64,000 nucleotides of DNA from Ornithinibacter sp. (GTDB lineage Bacteria > Actinomycetota > Actinomycetes > Actinomycetales > Dermatophilaceae), in contig JAQSWG010000015.1 in assembly GCA_029266735.1 (NCBI GenBank), positions 57,182 to 121,181 on the forward strand. The letters are read 5' to 3'. This document shows positions 52,133-63,212 of this stretch, one piece after another. Made by a program: the position numbers and the translations under genes. Each line of letters begins with the position of its first letter. Position 1 is the first letter of the stretch. Under the pieces are notes generated by a model that saw nothing but the letters and a program-made list of their open reading frames with translations, made no database searches and was not told where the DNA came from.

Positions 52133-53495
52133 GCCGGTCGGCGACCTCGAGCGCGCGGTCGAGCATGTCGAGGCCCTCGGCCATCTCGTCCGCGGTCGTC
52201 GTGCACGGCGGCACCACGTGCGTGCGGTTGAAGTGGACGAAGGGCCACAGACCCTGCGCCTTGCACGCCGCGGCGAACTCGTTCATCGGGCCGGCGGCGT
52301 CGCCGCTCGCGTTGAAGGGCACGAGCGGCTCCCGCGTTCCGCGGTCGCGGACCAGCTCGAGCGCCCAGAAGAACCCCAGGCCCCGGACCTCCCCGACGCT
52401 GGGGTGCCGCTCCGCGAGCTCGGCCAGCCTCGGGGCGACAACCGTGTCGGACACCTTGCGAACGTTCTCGAGGATGCCCTCCTCCTCGAAGATCCGGATC
52501 GAGGCGACGGCTGAGGCGCAGGCGAGCGGGTGCCCCGAGTAGGTGAGCCCTCCGGGGAAGACACGTCGCTCGAAGGTCTCGGCGATCGCGGCCGAGACGA
52601 CGACGCCGCCGATCGGGACATAGCCCGAGTTGACGCCCTTGGCGAAGCAGATGAGGTCCGGGGTGACGTCCCAGCGGTCGACGGCGAACCACTCACCGCA
52701 CCGGCCGAAGCCGGCCATCACCTCGTCGGCGATCCAGACGATGCCGTGCTCGTCACAGATCTCCCGGACCCCTGCGAGGTAGCCGTCCGGGGGCACGAGG
52801 ATGCCGTTGGTGCCGACGACCGTCTCGAGGATCAGCGCCGCGATCGTCGCCGGGCCCTCGAAGACGATGACGTCGCGCAGGTGCTGGAGGGCTCGCTCGC
52901 ACTCCTCCGCCTCGGACGTCGCGTGGAAGGCCGAGCGGTAGGTGTAGGGCCCCCAGAAGTGGACGATGCCCGGCATCCCCGGCTCGTTGGGCCACCGCCG
53001 GGGGTCACCGGTCGCCGTGATGGACCCCGCGGTGGCGCCGTGGTAGCTGCGGTAGGTCGCGAGCACCTTCTGGCGGCCGGTGTGCAGGCGCGCCATCCGC
53101 ATGGCGTTCTCGGTGGCTTCGGCGCCGCCGTTGGTGAAGAAGACCTTGTCGAGGTCACCCGGGGCCCGCTCGGCGATCAGTCGGGCCGCCTCCGAACGGG
53201 ACTCGTCGGCGAAGCTGGGCGCGATCGTGCACTGGCGGGCGGCGGCCTCCTGGATCGCCGCCACGAGCTTGGGGTGCTGGTAGCCGATGTTGACGTTGAC
53301 GAGCTGGCTCGAGAAGTCGAGGTAACGCGTGCCCTCGAAGTCCCAGAAGTGGCTACCCGACGCCCCGGCGATGGGCAAGGGGGTGATGAGCGCCTGCGCC
53401 GACCAGGAGTGGAACACGTGTGCCCGGTCGTCCCGAGCCACCCGGGCGCCACGCTCGGCGTCGACGCGGATCTCGGTCTCGGGGAAGCTGCTCAT
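52122..53495 (-). CDS. Class III aminotransferase (PLP-dependent, omega-aminotransferase-like)
   Basis: 457 residues. Aminotransferase class III motifs: FTNGGAEATENAMRMAR, YRSYHGATAGSI, IVWIADEVMAGFGRCGEWFA (Asp binding the PLP ring nitrogen) and the Schiff-base lysine in LICFAKGVNSGYVPIGG. It starts with ATG overlapping the aldehyde dehydrogenase stop (TGATG). Together they look like an amine catabolism pair: the aminotransferase could produce an aldehyde or use a beta- or gamma-amino acid, and the dehydrogenase would oxidise it. Exact substrates are unknown. Confidence 0.9.
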   Translation of the reverse strand: MSSFPETEIRVDAERGARVARDDRAHVFHSWSAQALITPLPIAGASGSHFWDFEGTRYLDFSSQLVNVNIGYQHPKLVAAIQEAAARQCTIAPSFADESRSEAARLIAERAPGDLDKVFFTNGGAEATENAMRMARLHTGRQKVLATYRSYHGATAGSITATGDPRRWPNEPGMPGIVHFWGPYTYRSAFHATSEAEECERALQHLRDVIVFEGPATIAALILETVVGTNGILVPPDGYLAGVREICDEHGIVWIADEVMAGFGRCGEWFAVDRWDVTPDLICFAKGVNSGYVPIGGVVVSAAIAETFERRVFPGGLTYSGHPLACASAVASIRIFEEEGILENVRKVSDTVVAPRLAELAERHPSVGEVRGLGFFWALELVRDRGTREPLVPFNASGDAAGPMNEFAAACKAQGLWPFVHFNRTHVVPPCTTTADEMAEGLDMLDRALEVADRLTA

Positions 53496-55030
53496 CAGCC
53501 GGTCGCCTCTCGGGGTCGTCTGGGACTGGCCGGCTCACCGGGCAGGGTGAAGATCGTCCGGTGCCACGGCTTGTGGGCCACCGCGGTCGTGTCGTGCATG
53601 ACGTGCTTGACATTCGTGTACTCGTCGAAGGAGTACGCCGACATGTCCTTGCCGAAGCCGCTGTGGCGGTACCCGCCGTGCGGCATCTCGCTGATGATCG
53701 GGATGTGGTCGTTGACCCACACGCACCCGGCGGCGATCTCGCGGGTTGCCCGCCCGGCGCGGTAGGTGTCGCGAGTCCACGCCGAGGCGGCCAGGCCGAA
53801 CGCCGTGTCGTTGGCCAGGCGGATCGCCTCGTCGTCGTCGTCGAACGCGACGACGGCCAGCACCGGCCCGAACACCTCGTCGCACCACAGCTCGGAGTCA
53901 AGTGGGACGTCGGACACGACGGTCGGCTCGTAGTAGCAGCCGCGGGACAGCTCTCCGCCCGGGGGGCGACCGCCGGTGACGACCTTGGCGTAGTCACGCG
54001 CCCGGTCCACCATCCCGGACACCTTGGCCTGATGCCCCCGCGACGACAAGGGCCCCAGGTCGGTGTCCTCGTCGCCGGTCGGTCCCATCCGTACCGAGGC
54101 CATGAGCTCGGCCACACCATCGACGAAGTCGTCGTGGAGCGAGCGGTGCACGATCGCGCGCGTGGCGGCGGTGCAGTCCTGACCGGTGTTGATGAGCGAT
54201 GCCGCGACGGCACCGTGGACCGCGGCCTCGAGATCGGCGTCGTCGAAGACGACGAAGGGCGCCTTCCCACCGAGCTCGAGGTGCACCCGCTTGCCGGTCT
54301 CGGCGGCCACGGCCATGACGCGTCTGCCCACACCGGTGGAGCCGGTGAAGGACACCATCGAGACGTCGGGGTGACCGACGAGGTGCTGGCCCGCGACCGG
54401 GCCGGTGCCCGTCACGACGTTGACGACCCCCGCGGGCGCTCCCGCCTCGGTGAACGCCTCCGCGAAGAGGATCGAGGTCAGCGGGGTGATCTCCGCGGGC
54501 TTGAGGACGATGGTGTCTCCTGCGGCGATGGCGGGGAGCACCTTCCAGGCCGCCATCTGGAGCGGGTAGTTCCACGGGGCGATCGAGCCGACCACGCCGA
54601 TCGGCTCCCGGCGGATCGAGGACGTGTGGTCGCCGGAGTACTCGGCCGAGGCCATCCCGTCGAGGCGCCGGGCCGCGGTGCCGAAGAACGCCGTGTTGTC
54701 GACCGTGCCGGGCACGTCGAACTCGCGGGCGAGGCGGATGGGCTTCCCCGCCTGCCGCGACTCGAGCCTGGCCAGCTCCTCGGCGCGCCCGTCGAGGAGC
54801 TTGGCCGCATCGAGGAGGACCGTCGACCGCTCGGCCGGTGTCGCCCGGGACCACTCCCGGAAGGCAGTGGCCGCCGCGCCCACGGCAGCGTCGACGTCGT
54901 CGGGACCGGCGAGAGTGACCGTCTCGACCACCTCGTTGGTGCTCGGGTCGAGGACGTCGAAGGTCTTCCCCGAGGCGGCGTCGCGCCGCTGCCCGCCGAT
55001 GTACTGGTGCATGGCCGCGAGCATACGCAT
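53495..55030 (-). CDS. Aldehyde dehydrogenase, gamma-aminobutyraldehyde dehydrogenase-like
   Basis: 511 residues. Catalytic Cys is in NTGQDCTAATR, general base Glu in LELGGKAP, coenzyme loop FTGSTGVGRRVM, PWNYPLQMAAWKVLPAIAAGDTIVLKP, and the C-terminal HGGYRHSGFGKDMSAYSFDEYTNVKHVM, which is typical of PatD/GbsA-type enzymes. Likely oxidises an amino-aldehyde such as 4-aminobutanal in putrescine breakdown. ATG 55030 has AGGAG upstream; ATG 55012 is possible. Transcribed first, ahead of the aminotransferase. Confidence 0.9.
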   Translation of the reverse strand: MRMLAAMHQYIGGQRRDAASGKTFDVLDPSTNEVVETVTLAGPDDVDAAVGAAATAFREWSRATPAERSTVLLDAAKLLDGRAEELARLESRQAGKPIRLAREFDVPGTVDNTAFFGTAARRLDGMASAEYSGDHTSSIRREPIGVVGSIAPWNYPLQMAAWKVLPAIAAGDTIVLKPAEITPLTSILFAEAFTEAGAPAGVVNVVTGTGPVAGQHLVGHPDVSMVSFTGSTGVGRRVMAVAAETGKRVHLELGGKAPFVVFDDADLEAAVHGAVAASLINTGQDCTAATRAIVHRSLHDDFVDGVAELMASVRMGPTGDEDTDLGPLSSRGHQAKVSGMVDRARDYAKVVTGGRPPGGELSRGCYYEPTVVSDVPLDSELWCDEVFGPVLAVVAFDDDDEAIRLANDTAFGLAASAWTRDTYRAGRATREIAAGCVWVNDHIPIISEMPHGGYRHSGFGKDMSAYSFDEYTNVKHVMHDTTAVAHKPWHRTIFTLPGEPASPRRPREATG

Positions 55031-55089
55031 CCTCGCCGACTCCTGAAAAGAGCGGCTCAGGCGCGGCAGAGATGCGGAATCCGCAGGAA

Positions 55090-55139
55090 TGGCGGCTCCG
55101 GCATCCGATCTCGGTGCTGATCGGATGCCGGAGCCGCCA
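55090..55139. terminator. Long perfect hairpin (21-bp stem)
   Basis: Two 21-base arms (TGGCGGCTCCGGCATCCGATC and its exact complement, 55090-55110 and 55119-55139) flank an 8-base loop. It lies 17 bases after the end of the secreted GH43 gene on the minus strand. A likely strong terminator, also isolating the aldehyde dehydrogenase promoter. A second small dyad TGCGGAATCCGCA sits beside it at about 55071-55083. Confidence 0.8.
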
Positions 55140-55155
55140 GTCTCCCGGCCGCTGC

Positions 55156-57152
55156 CTAGCCCTGGGGGCGCGCGCCGCCCGTGAGGGAGTAGACGCGGAC
55201 GTAGTCGAACTCCGCGGTGATGGTGGAGGTCACCTGGTCGGTGGCGCCCATCGAGACGAGGCCGATGAGGGCGTCGTCACCCAGGCTGGCCGTCCACACC
55301 CCGCCGCGCACCCACGTCACGCCGTCCTGGCTCGTGTATGCCGTGTAGCGCTCGGTGTCCCCGCCGGCCTCGCGCTGCTCCGCGCCGGTGAGGCGCTCGA
55401 CGACGATCCGCAGGTAGGTCCAGTCGTCGCCGGGGGGGCCGACGACGGTGTTGCCGTAGCGGCTCCACCCCTCGGGAACGGGGTACATCTCCTTGGCGAA
55501 CTCGGTCTGGCGGGTCTCCCAGATCGAGATGTCCGTCAGCTTGATGAAGTTGTCGTCGTCCTCGTAGATGACGAGCCCGGCCTGGGTGTAGTTGAAGCAG
55601 CAGCCCTCGTCCGGCAGGCCGGACAGCCGCACCTTCGTCTCGACGACGTAGTCGCCGGAGGGAGCGTCGCGCACCAGGACGGATGCCGTGTTGGAGTCGA
55701 CGTAGAGATCGGTGTGCTCGACCTCCCACCGGAGGAGGCCGTCGGAGACCGTGACGTCGCCGACGCGGCCCTCGGCCCACGACCACTCACTGCTGAGCGT
55801 GCTGCCGGCTGCCGCTGAACTCGTCTCCGTCGAGCAGCTGGTTGACCACCTGCGGCTTGACGAGCTTGGTCCTGTAACGGCTGCGCTCGCCCTCCTGGGC
55901 GGCCGGTGACGGCATCTTGGAGTCGGACGCCCATTCCCCGCCGTTGACCGTCGGCCAGCCGTTGACCCAGTCGACCGGGTCGAGCAGGGCGGGCCGCTTG
56001 GTGAACCCGGGGTCGAAGGCGTAGAAGGGGTCCTCCTGGTCGACGGCGTGGTAGACCGTCCACCACTGACCGCCCTCGTCGACGAAGACCGAGTTGTGGC
56101 CCGTGCCGACCCAGCGGTTGCCGTTCATCGTGAGGAACGGCGTTCCGCCGACTGCGGCGTCGAGGAACGAGTTGCCCTCCTTGTCGAGGAACGGCCCGAA
56201 GGGGCTCGTCGACCGTCCGACGAAGACGCTGTACCCGGTGAGGGCACCGTTGCAGCAGTTCGTCGCGGACACGAAGAGGTAGTAGTAGCCGTCCTTGTAG
56301 ACGACGTTGGCGCCCTCATAGCGGTTCGCGATGGTGATCGGGACGTCGGCCACCGCGTCAGCGGTGACGGCGGTCTCGGTGAAGGTGACCTCGGTGGCGA
56401 AGATGCCGCCGTAGTACGAGCCGTAGTAGAGGATCCCCTCGTCCGTGACGGTGTCACCGAGGACGTCCGGGTCGAAGGTCCAGAAGTAGGAGCACGGCCC
56501 GCCGTTAGGGTCGAGACGCGGCGCGATCACCGGTTCGTCGGTGAACTCCCAGGGTCCCAAGGGGCTGTCGCCGACAGCGACCCCGATGGCGCTGTCGCCC
56601 GTGCACGTGTCCGACCCGCCGCCCGCTGCCGTGGTCTGGGTGACGGTGACGAAGAGGTAGTACTGGTCGGTGGCGCTGGAGTAGACCACCTCGGGCGCCC
56701 AGAACGCGGCGCTCGGGTCGATCCACTCGGGGATGTCACCGCCGTCCAGGGGGAAGGCATCGCCGACGTACGTCCAGTTCACGAGGTCCGTGGAGACGTT
56801 CATGGGGATGCGGTGGAAGACCGGGTCCCCGTTCTCGTCCACGTCCTCGTCGTTGAGCGGGTCGGTGGTGGACCTGCTCGCCGTCGATCGTCTCGCCGTC
56901 CTGGCCCTGGATGATCATCGGGTCGGCGCAGCTGTCGACCGTTCCGTCGCCCGGGATGACCGGGGCCAGGGGGTTCTCGTAGCTCGTGGTCACCGGCCGC
57001 GGCTTGGCCTTGGTCGGTGCAGCGCTCACGAGTGCAGTGCTCGCCGGTGCCGCGAGCACGAGCGACAGGATGGCCAGCAGCGGGGTCAGCAGCGCCCAGC
57101 GGCGCCACCGCCCGGAGGCCGTCGGTCCTGTCCGTCGTCGGGTCCCTGCCAT
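55156..57152 (-). pseudogene. Secreted glycoside hydrolase family 43 protein, frameshifted at two points
   Basis: ATG 57152 follows GGAGGAG. The first frame has a signal peptide (RRWALLTPLLAILSLVLAAPAS) and VTTSYENPLAPVIPGDGTVDSCADPMII, with the GH43 base Asp. Near 56870 the frame changes and some residues seem lost. A 350-residue frame then carries DENGDPVFHRIPMNVSTDLVNW, FWAPEVVYSSATDQYYLF and IANRYEGANVV (probable acid Glu). Near 55810 a second shift leads into a lectin-like C-terminal domain: LLRWEVEHTDLYVD, DYVVETKVRLSGLPDEGC, FDYVRVYSL. The original protein was about 650 residues, acting on arabinan or xylan outside the cell. Confidence 0.82.
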
Positions 57153-57310
57153 GACCGCTCCTCCCCCACGCAAGGGCGGCCCTCCCCGTTGAGGGCGTCT
57201 CACCTGCGCAGGAGCGAAACGGTACCTGCGACGCATGTCACAGAAGCCACGCAGGAACGCACCAATTTCGCTGGAGCGAGAGGGCCCTCAGCCACGGTTC
57301 AGGGACACCG

Positions 57311-57346
57311 GGACGGGGCGCCGACCAGGAGGTCGACGCCCCGTCC
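57311..57346. terminator. Hairpin after the HU gene
   Basis: GGACGGGGCG and CGCCCCGTCC form a perfect 10-bp stem, with a smaller CGAC/GTCG pairing inside. It lies 15 bases downstream of the HU stop on the minus strand. Likely terminator without a T-run. Confidence 0.75.
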
Positions 57347-57360
57347 GGGATGCCGTCGGG

Positions 57361-57636
57361 TCAGCCGTTGACGGCGCGCTTGAGCTGCGCCGAGGCCTTG
57401 AAGCCGACCGAGGTCGAGGCGGCGATGGAGATCTCCTCGCCGGTCTGCGGGTTCCGTCCGGTGCGCGCGGCACGGTCGCGGGTCTCGAACGAGCCGAAAC
57501 CGGCGAGGCGCACGTCCTCACCCTTGGCGAGCTGCTCGCCGATCACGGCGAGGGCCTCGCTCAGGACGGCCTCCGCGGTGGCGGCGGAGACGTCCGTGCG
57601 GTCCGCGACGGCCGCCGCGATGTCCTTCTTCGTCAT
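57361..57636 (-). CDS. hup: DNA-binding protein HU
   Basis: 91 residues: MTKKDIAAAVADRT, GEDVRLAGFGSFETRDRAARTGRNPQTGEEISI (the DNA-binding arm with RNP), and FKASAQLKRAVNG. It is a complete small HU without the Lys-rich tail seen in mycobacterial HupB, and is a nucleoid-associated dimer. ATG 57636 has AGGAGAG 8 bases upstream. Confidence 0.96.
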   Translation of the reverse strand: MTKKDIAAAVADRTDVSAATAEAVLSEALAVIGEQLAKGEDVRLAGFGSFETRDRAARTGRNPQTGEEISIAASTSVGFKASAQLKRAVNG

Positions 57637-57807
57637 GTCAAATCTCTCCTGTAGCTGGTCATCGTTCTCCCGGGACGCTACCAGCGGGGCGCAGGCGGGC
57701 CCGCGTCCGCCCCGCACGGCGCCGCCTGCCGTACCGTACGCGGCTCAGGAGGCGCGTGTGGGCCGAACCGGCCATCCGACGCCCGAGAACGGCGGGGACG
57801 GGCTTCG

Positions 57808-58178
57808 TCAATGCACGAGCGCCTTGAGACCGATGAGGACGAGTCCCAGCGCTCCGGACCCGACTCCCGCCAGCAGGCTCGCCCTCCACGGGCGGGCCCG
57901 ACGACGCAGGGCGACGATCGGCACGACCGTGAGCACCACGACGCCGGTCCACAGGGCGAGCCGTAGAGCACGAGCATGGAGGTGTAGACGTGCGCGAGCC
58001 AGAACACGAGGACCGTCACGGCCGCAACTGCCAGCACCGAGGTGATGGTCCCCCCGTGCACGGATGCCGCGACGATCACCGCGGTGACGAGGAGCACGCC
58101 GTTGAGCGCCGCGACCGTCACCTCGGCCTCGTCGAGGAAGTACGGGGAGACCCATCTGCGAAGCTGGCCGGCTGGCAC
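57808..58178 (-). pseudogene. Membrane protein with internal deletion and frameshift
   Basis: The start frame from GTG 58178 (AAAGGA upstream) encodes LRRWVSPYFLDEAEVTVAALNGVLLVTAVIVAASVHGG and AVAAVTVLVFWLAHVYTSMLVL. Near 57960 the reading passes to another frame with LALWTGVVVLTVVPIVALRRRARPWRASLLAGVGSGALGLVLIGLKALVH. Both halves look like one four-helix membrane protein of about 170-190 residues whose middle part (roughly 50-60 residues) is gone. Function unknown. Confidence 0.7.
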
Positions 58179-58198
58179 CGTGGTCCTTTCTGCCGACG

Positions 58199-58646
58199 TC
58201 ACGGGGGCGTACGCGGGAGTGCATCGTCCCAGACGACGTCGCGGGCCGTACGGTACGCGCTCGGGTCGTCCTCATGGCCGAGAGCCGCGTCCTTCAGGGG
58301 CGGTGCAGGGCGGACCGGTCCAGCCGCGCCGCGAAGTGGCACCAGCCCCCCCTCCGACCGGCGACCGGTATGGACCGTCCTGCGGGCAGGGGGCGAGCAC
58401 GTGCCAGCCCGAGGCCACGAGGAGCGAGCGCGCAGCCAAGACGCCGGCATACCCCCGAGGTGTGCCGGGCTCGAGAACGAGGGCGAGGCGGGACGACGTC
58501 CTGTACACCTCGAGGAGCGCTATCGTCGCCGTGCGCAGCGCCCGCCGGTCCACTCCCGCGAGCACCGCCTCGAAGGCCTGGTCAGGGTCGCCGGCACGCC
58601 ACCACTCTCCCTTGCCGCACGACCCCGGGATCAGGGCGGGCGTCAC
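58199..58646 (-). pseudogene. Hypothetical protein split by a frameshift in a G run
   Basis: One frame gives KGEWWRAGDPDQAFEAVLAG, RALRTATIALLEVYRTSSRLALVLEPGTPRGYAGVLAARSLLVASGWHVLAPCPQDG to about 58350, then a neighbouring frame gives PLKDAALGHEDDPSAYRTARDVVWDDALPRTPP to TGA at 58199. The switch falls at a six-G run (coding strand GGAGGGGGGCTGG), so a single extra G explains it. The start could be GTG 58646. No family recognised. It is divergent from the thioredoxin operon. Confidence 0.55.
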
Positions 58647-58681
58647 TGGTGTTGAGACAACGTCCGCGCGGCTGTGGGAAC

Positions 58682-58697
58682 ATACCTGTAGGGGTAT
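58682..58697 (+). promoter_or_regulatory. CsoR/CstR-type operator upstream of the thioredoxin operon
   Basis: ATACCTGTAGGGGTAT is an inverted repeat (ATACC/GGTAT arms) of the G-tract type bound by CsoR-family repressors (consensus like TACCCC...GGGGTA). It overlaps a possible -10 (TATCCT at 58695) and is 49 bases before the thioredoxin start codon. As a CsoR-family gene is two genes downstream, autoregulation is likely. Confidence 0.7.
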
Positions 58698-58745
58698 CCT
58701 GTTGACCATCGCGGACGTCTCGAACCCCCAACCAAGGAGTCACGC

Positions 58746-59111
58746 ATGGCCACCGTCGAGCTCACCGCCGACAGCTTCGAGGAGACCATCACGACGAGCG
58801 ACATCGTGCTCGTCGACTGGTGGGCCTCATGGTGCGGTCCCTGCCGCCAGTTCGCCCCGACCTACCAGAAGTCGAGTGAGAAGCACACCGACGTCGTGTT
58901 CGGCAAGGTCGACACCGAGGCGGAGCAGGCGCTGGCGGGCGCGGCGCAGATCACCTCCATCCCGACCATCATGGGCTTCCGCGACGGGATCCTCGTGTTC
59001 CGCCAGTCCGGTGCCCTGCCGCCGGCCGGCCTGGAGCAGGTCATCGAGGGCATCAAGGGCCTCGACATGGAAGATGTCCGCGCGCAGGTCGCGGCCCAGC
59101 AGAACGCCTGA
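58746..59111 (+). CDS. Thioredoxin
   Basis: 121 residues. Active site WCGPC (Cys30, Cys33) with DWWASWCGPCRQFAP, and the cis-Pro loop TSIPTIM. It reduces protein disulfides or persulfides. It is first in an operon with a CsoR-family regulator and a methyltransferase, so it is not the constitutive thioredoxin of the trxAB operon but a regulated paralogue. AAGGAG precedes ATG. Confidence 0.94.
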   Translation: MATVELTADSFEETITTSDIVLVDWWASWCGPCRQFAPTYQKSSEKHTDVVFGKVDTEAEQALAGAAQITSIPTIMGFRDGILVFRQSGALPPAGLEQVIEGIKGLDMEDVRAQVAAQQNA

Positions 59112-59152
59112 CCCCCGGGTCGTCACCCCTCGCCAGCGCCAGGAGGCCGAGC

Positions 59153-59413
59153 ATGGAGCTCAACCCCGACGAGATGCAGGTCGTCGTCAAGCGGCTTCGG
59201 CGAGCCCAGGGCCAGATCGGCGGCGTCCTCAAGATGATCGAGGACGGCCGCGAGTGTCAGGACATCGTCACGCAGCTCGCCGCGGTGTCCAAGGCGCTCG
59301 ACCGGGCGGGCTTCGCCGTCATCGCGCTCGGCCTGCGGCAGTGCATCTCGGACCCAGAGTCGCACGAGATGGACGTGAGCTCCATGGAGAAGCTCTTCCT
59401 CTCGCTCGCGTGA
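59153..59413 (+). CDS. CsoR-family regulator, CstR-like (lacks the metal-binding His)
   Basis: 86 residues: VVVKRLRRAQGQIGGVLKMIEDGRECQDIVTQLAAV is the classic CsoR helix. Cys35 and Cys64 match the C-x-...-C pair, but position 60, where copper-sensing CsoR has His, is Gly (GLRQC). Persulfide sensors (CstR) keep the two Cys without the His. This points to a sulfur/persulfide rather than copper response. ATG at 59153 follows AGGAGGCC. Confidence 0.87.
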   Translation: MELNPDEMQVVVKRLRRAQGQIGGVLKMIEDGRECQDIVTQLAAVSKALDRAGFAVIALGLRQCISDPESHEMDVSSMEKLFLSLA

Positions 59414-59421
59414 GACCGTCG

Positions 59422-60033
59422 ATGGACGCGGCCGCCTGGGACGACCGCTACGCGGCCACCGACCTCGTGTGGTCGACGGAGCCGAACGTCTGGGTCCGCG
59501 AGATCTGCGCCCCCGTGGCGCCGGGGCGGGCGCTGGACGTGGCGGCGGGGGAGGGCCGCAACGCCCTCTGGCTCGTCGAGCAGGGCTGGACGGTCACCGC
59601 CACCGACTTCTCGCCGGTGGCGGTGACGCGGATCCGGGAGATCGCCGACCGCCGCCTCCCTCCCGACCTGCGCCGGCGCCTCGACGCCGTCGTCCGGGAT
59701 GCCACGACGGCGTGGCCGTCGCCGTCGCCGTACGACCTCGTGCTGTTCTCCTACCTCCACCTCCCTCCCGCCGAGTGGGTGCGTGCCGTCGCGGCAGGGA
59801 TCGACGCCGCCGCAGCCGGGGGAGCCGTGCTCGTCGTGGCACACGCCCGGCGCAACCTCACCGAGGGGGTGGGGGGTCCTCAGGACGCCACGGTCCTCCT
59901 CGACCCCGAGGACGTCGTGGCCTCCGTGGCCGGACTTCCGGTCGTCGTGGAGCGGGCGGAGATCCGCGAGCGTGAGGTGGTCGGCGCACCGCGGCCCGCC
60001 CTCGACACCCTTGCGGTGCTGAGGAGGACCTGA
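59422..60033 (+). CDS. Class I SAM methyltransferase in the thioredoxin/CsoR operon
   Basis: 203 residues. AWDDRYAATDLVWSTEPN at the start and ALDVAAGEGRNALWLVEQGWTVTATDFSPVAV (motif I and acidic residue) resemble TehB/thiopurine-methyltransferase-like enzymes. YDLVLFSYLHLP follows. GTG 59410 overlaps the regulator stop (GTGA); ATG 59422 fits homologous N-termini. Thiol or sulfide methylation as part of sulfur detoxification is a hypothesis. Confidence 0.83.
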   Translation: MDAAAWDDRYAATDLVWSTEPNVWVREICAPVAPGRALDVAAGEGRNALWLVEQGWTVTATDFSPVAVTRIREIADRRLPPDLRRRLDAVVRDATTAWPSPSPYDLVLFSYLHLPPAEWVRAVAAGIDAAAAGGAVLVVAHARRNLTEGVGGPQDATVLLDPEDVVASVAGLPVVVERAEIREREVVGAPRPALDTLAVLRRT

Positions 60034-60102
60034 GCTCCTCGGAGGGCATCCGGGGAGCGGTACTCTCTGCGCACCACCCGCCCGTCCCTGAGGAGTCCTG
60101 CA

Positions 60103-60264
60103 ATGTGCCGAGCCGTGACGTGTCCTACCTGCGGCAAGGTGACCTGGGCGGGGTGCGGCGACCACGTGGACAGCGTGATGGGCGGGGTTCCGGAACAGGA
60201 TCGTTGCGAGGGGCATGCGAAGGAGTCGAAGACCGGCCTGGTGTCGAGGCTCTTTCGCCGCTGA
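60103..60264 (+). CDS. Small Cys-rich zinc-ribbon-like protein
   Basis: 53 residues: MCRAVTCPTCGKVTWAGCGD starts a protein with Cys2, 7, 10, 18, His21, then RCEGHAK (Cys35, His38). GAGGAG lies 9 bases upstream of ATG. CxxC plus later Cys/His suggests a zinc-binding fold. Similar short MCRAVxCxxCGKxTWxGCG proteins are widespread in actinobacteria and of unknown function. Confidence 0.8.
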   Translation: MCRAVTCPTCGKVTWAGCGDHVDSVMGGVPEQDRCEGHAKESKTGLVSRLFRR

Positions 60265-60293
60265 GCCCGCTCCGGCCCCTTGGGGCGGTCTTC

Positions 60294-60310
60294 TCTTGAA
60301 GGGTTCAAGA
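60294..60310 (+). promoter_or_regulatory. FurA operator and promoter of furA-katG
   Basis: TCTTGAAGGGTTCAAGA is a perfect 7-3-7 palindrome. Its left arm includes a -35-like TTGAAG (60297), and CATACT at 60319-60324 is a possible -10 with 16-base spacing. The furA ATG begins 21 bases after the palindrome, so a nearly leaderless transcript is likely. Position and symmetry suggest autoregulation by FurA, as in other actinobacterial furA-katG operons. Confidence 0.7.
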
Positions 60311-60331
60311 ACGTCGAGCATACTTCGCAGC

Positions 60332-63108
<2,777 letters not shown>

Positions 63109-63113
63109 ACCGG

Positions 63114-63150
63114 GAGGAGGGTCGGTCACCCTGTGTAGCCGACCCTTCTC
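63114..63150 (+). terminator. Terminator after katG
   Basis: AGGGTCGG and CCGACCCT pair over 8 bp and the stem extends by GAGG/TTCTC-type pairing to about 12 bp including one G-U pair. It lies just after the katG stop, with an 13-base loop. Some T/C-rich sequence (TTCTCCGTTCTC) follows. Confidence 0.65.
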
Positions 63151-63212
63151 CGTTCTCGGGCCACGGGCGCCGACCGGAGGGTCGTCGGTCTGCCGCCGGC
63201 GCCGGAGGGGGT

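Noticed and set aside
59153..59413. Copper-sensing CsoR
   Set aside because: The metal-binding His four residues before the second Cys is Gly, and no copper transporter is adjacent; a CstR-like sensor fits better.
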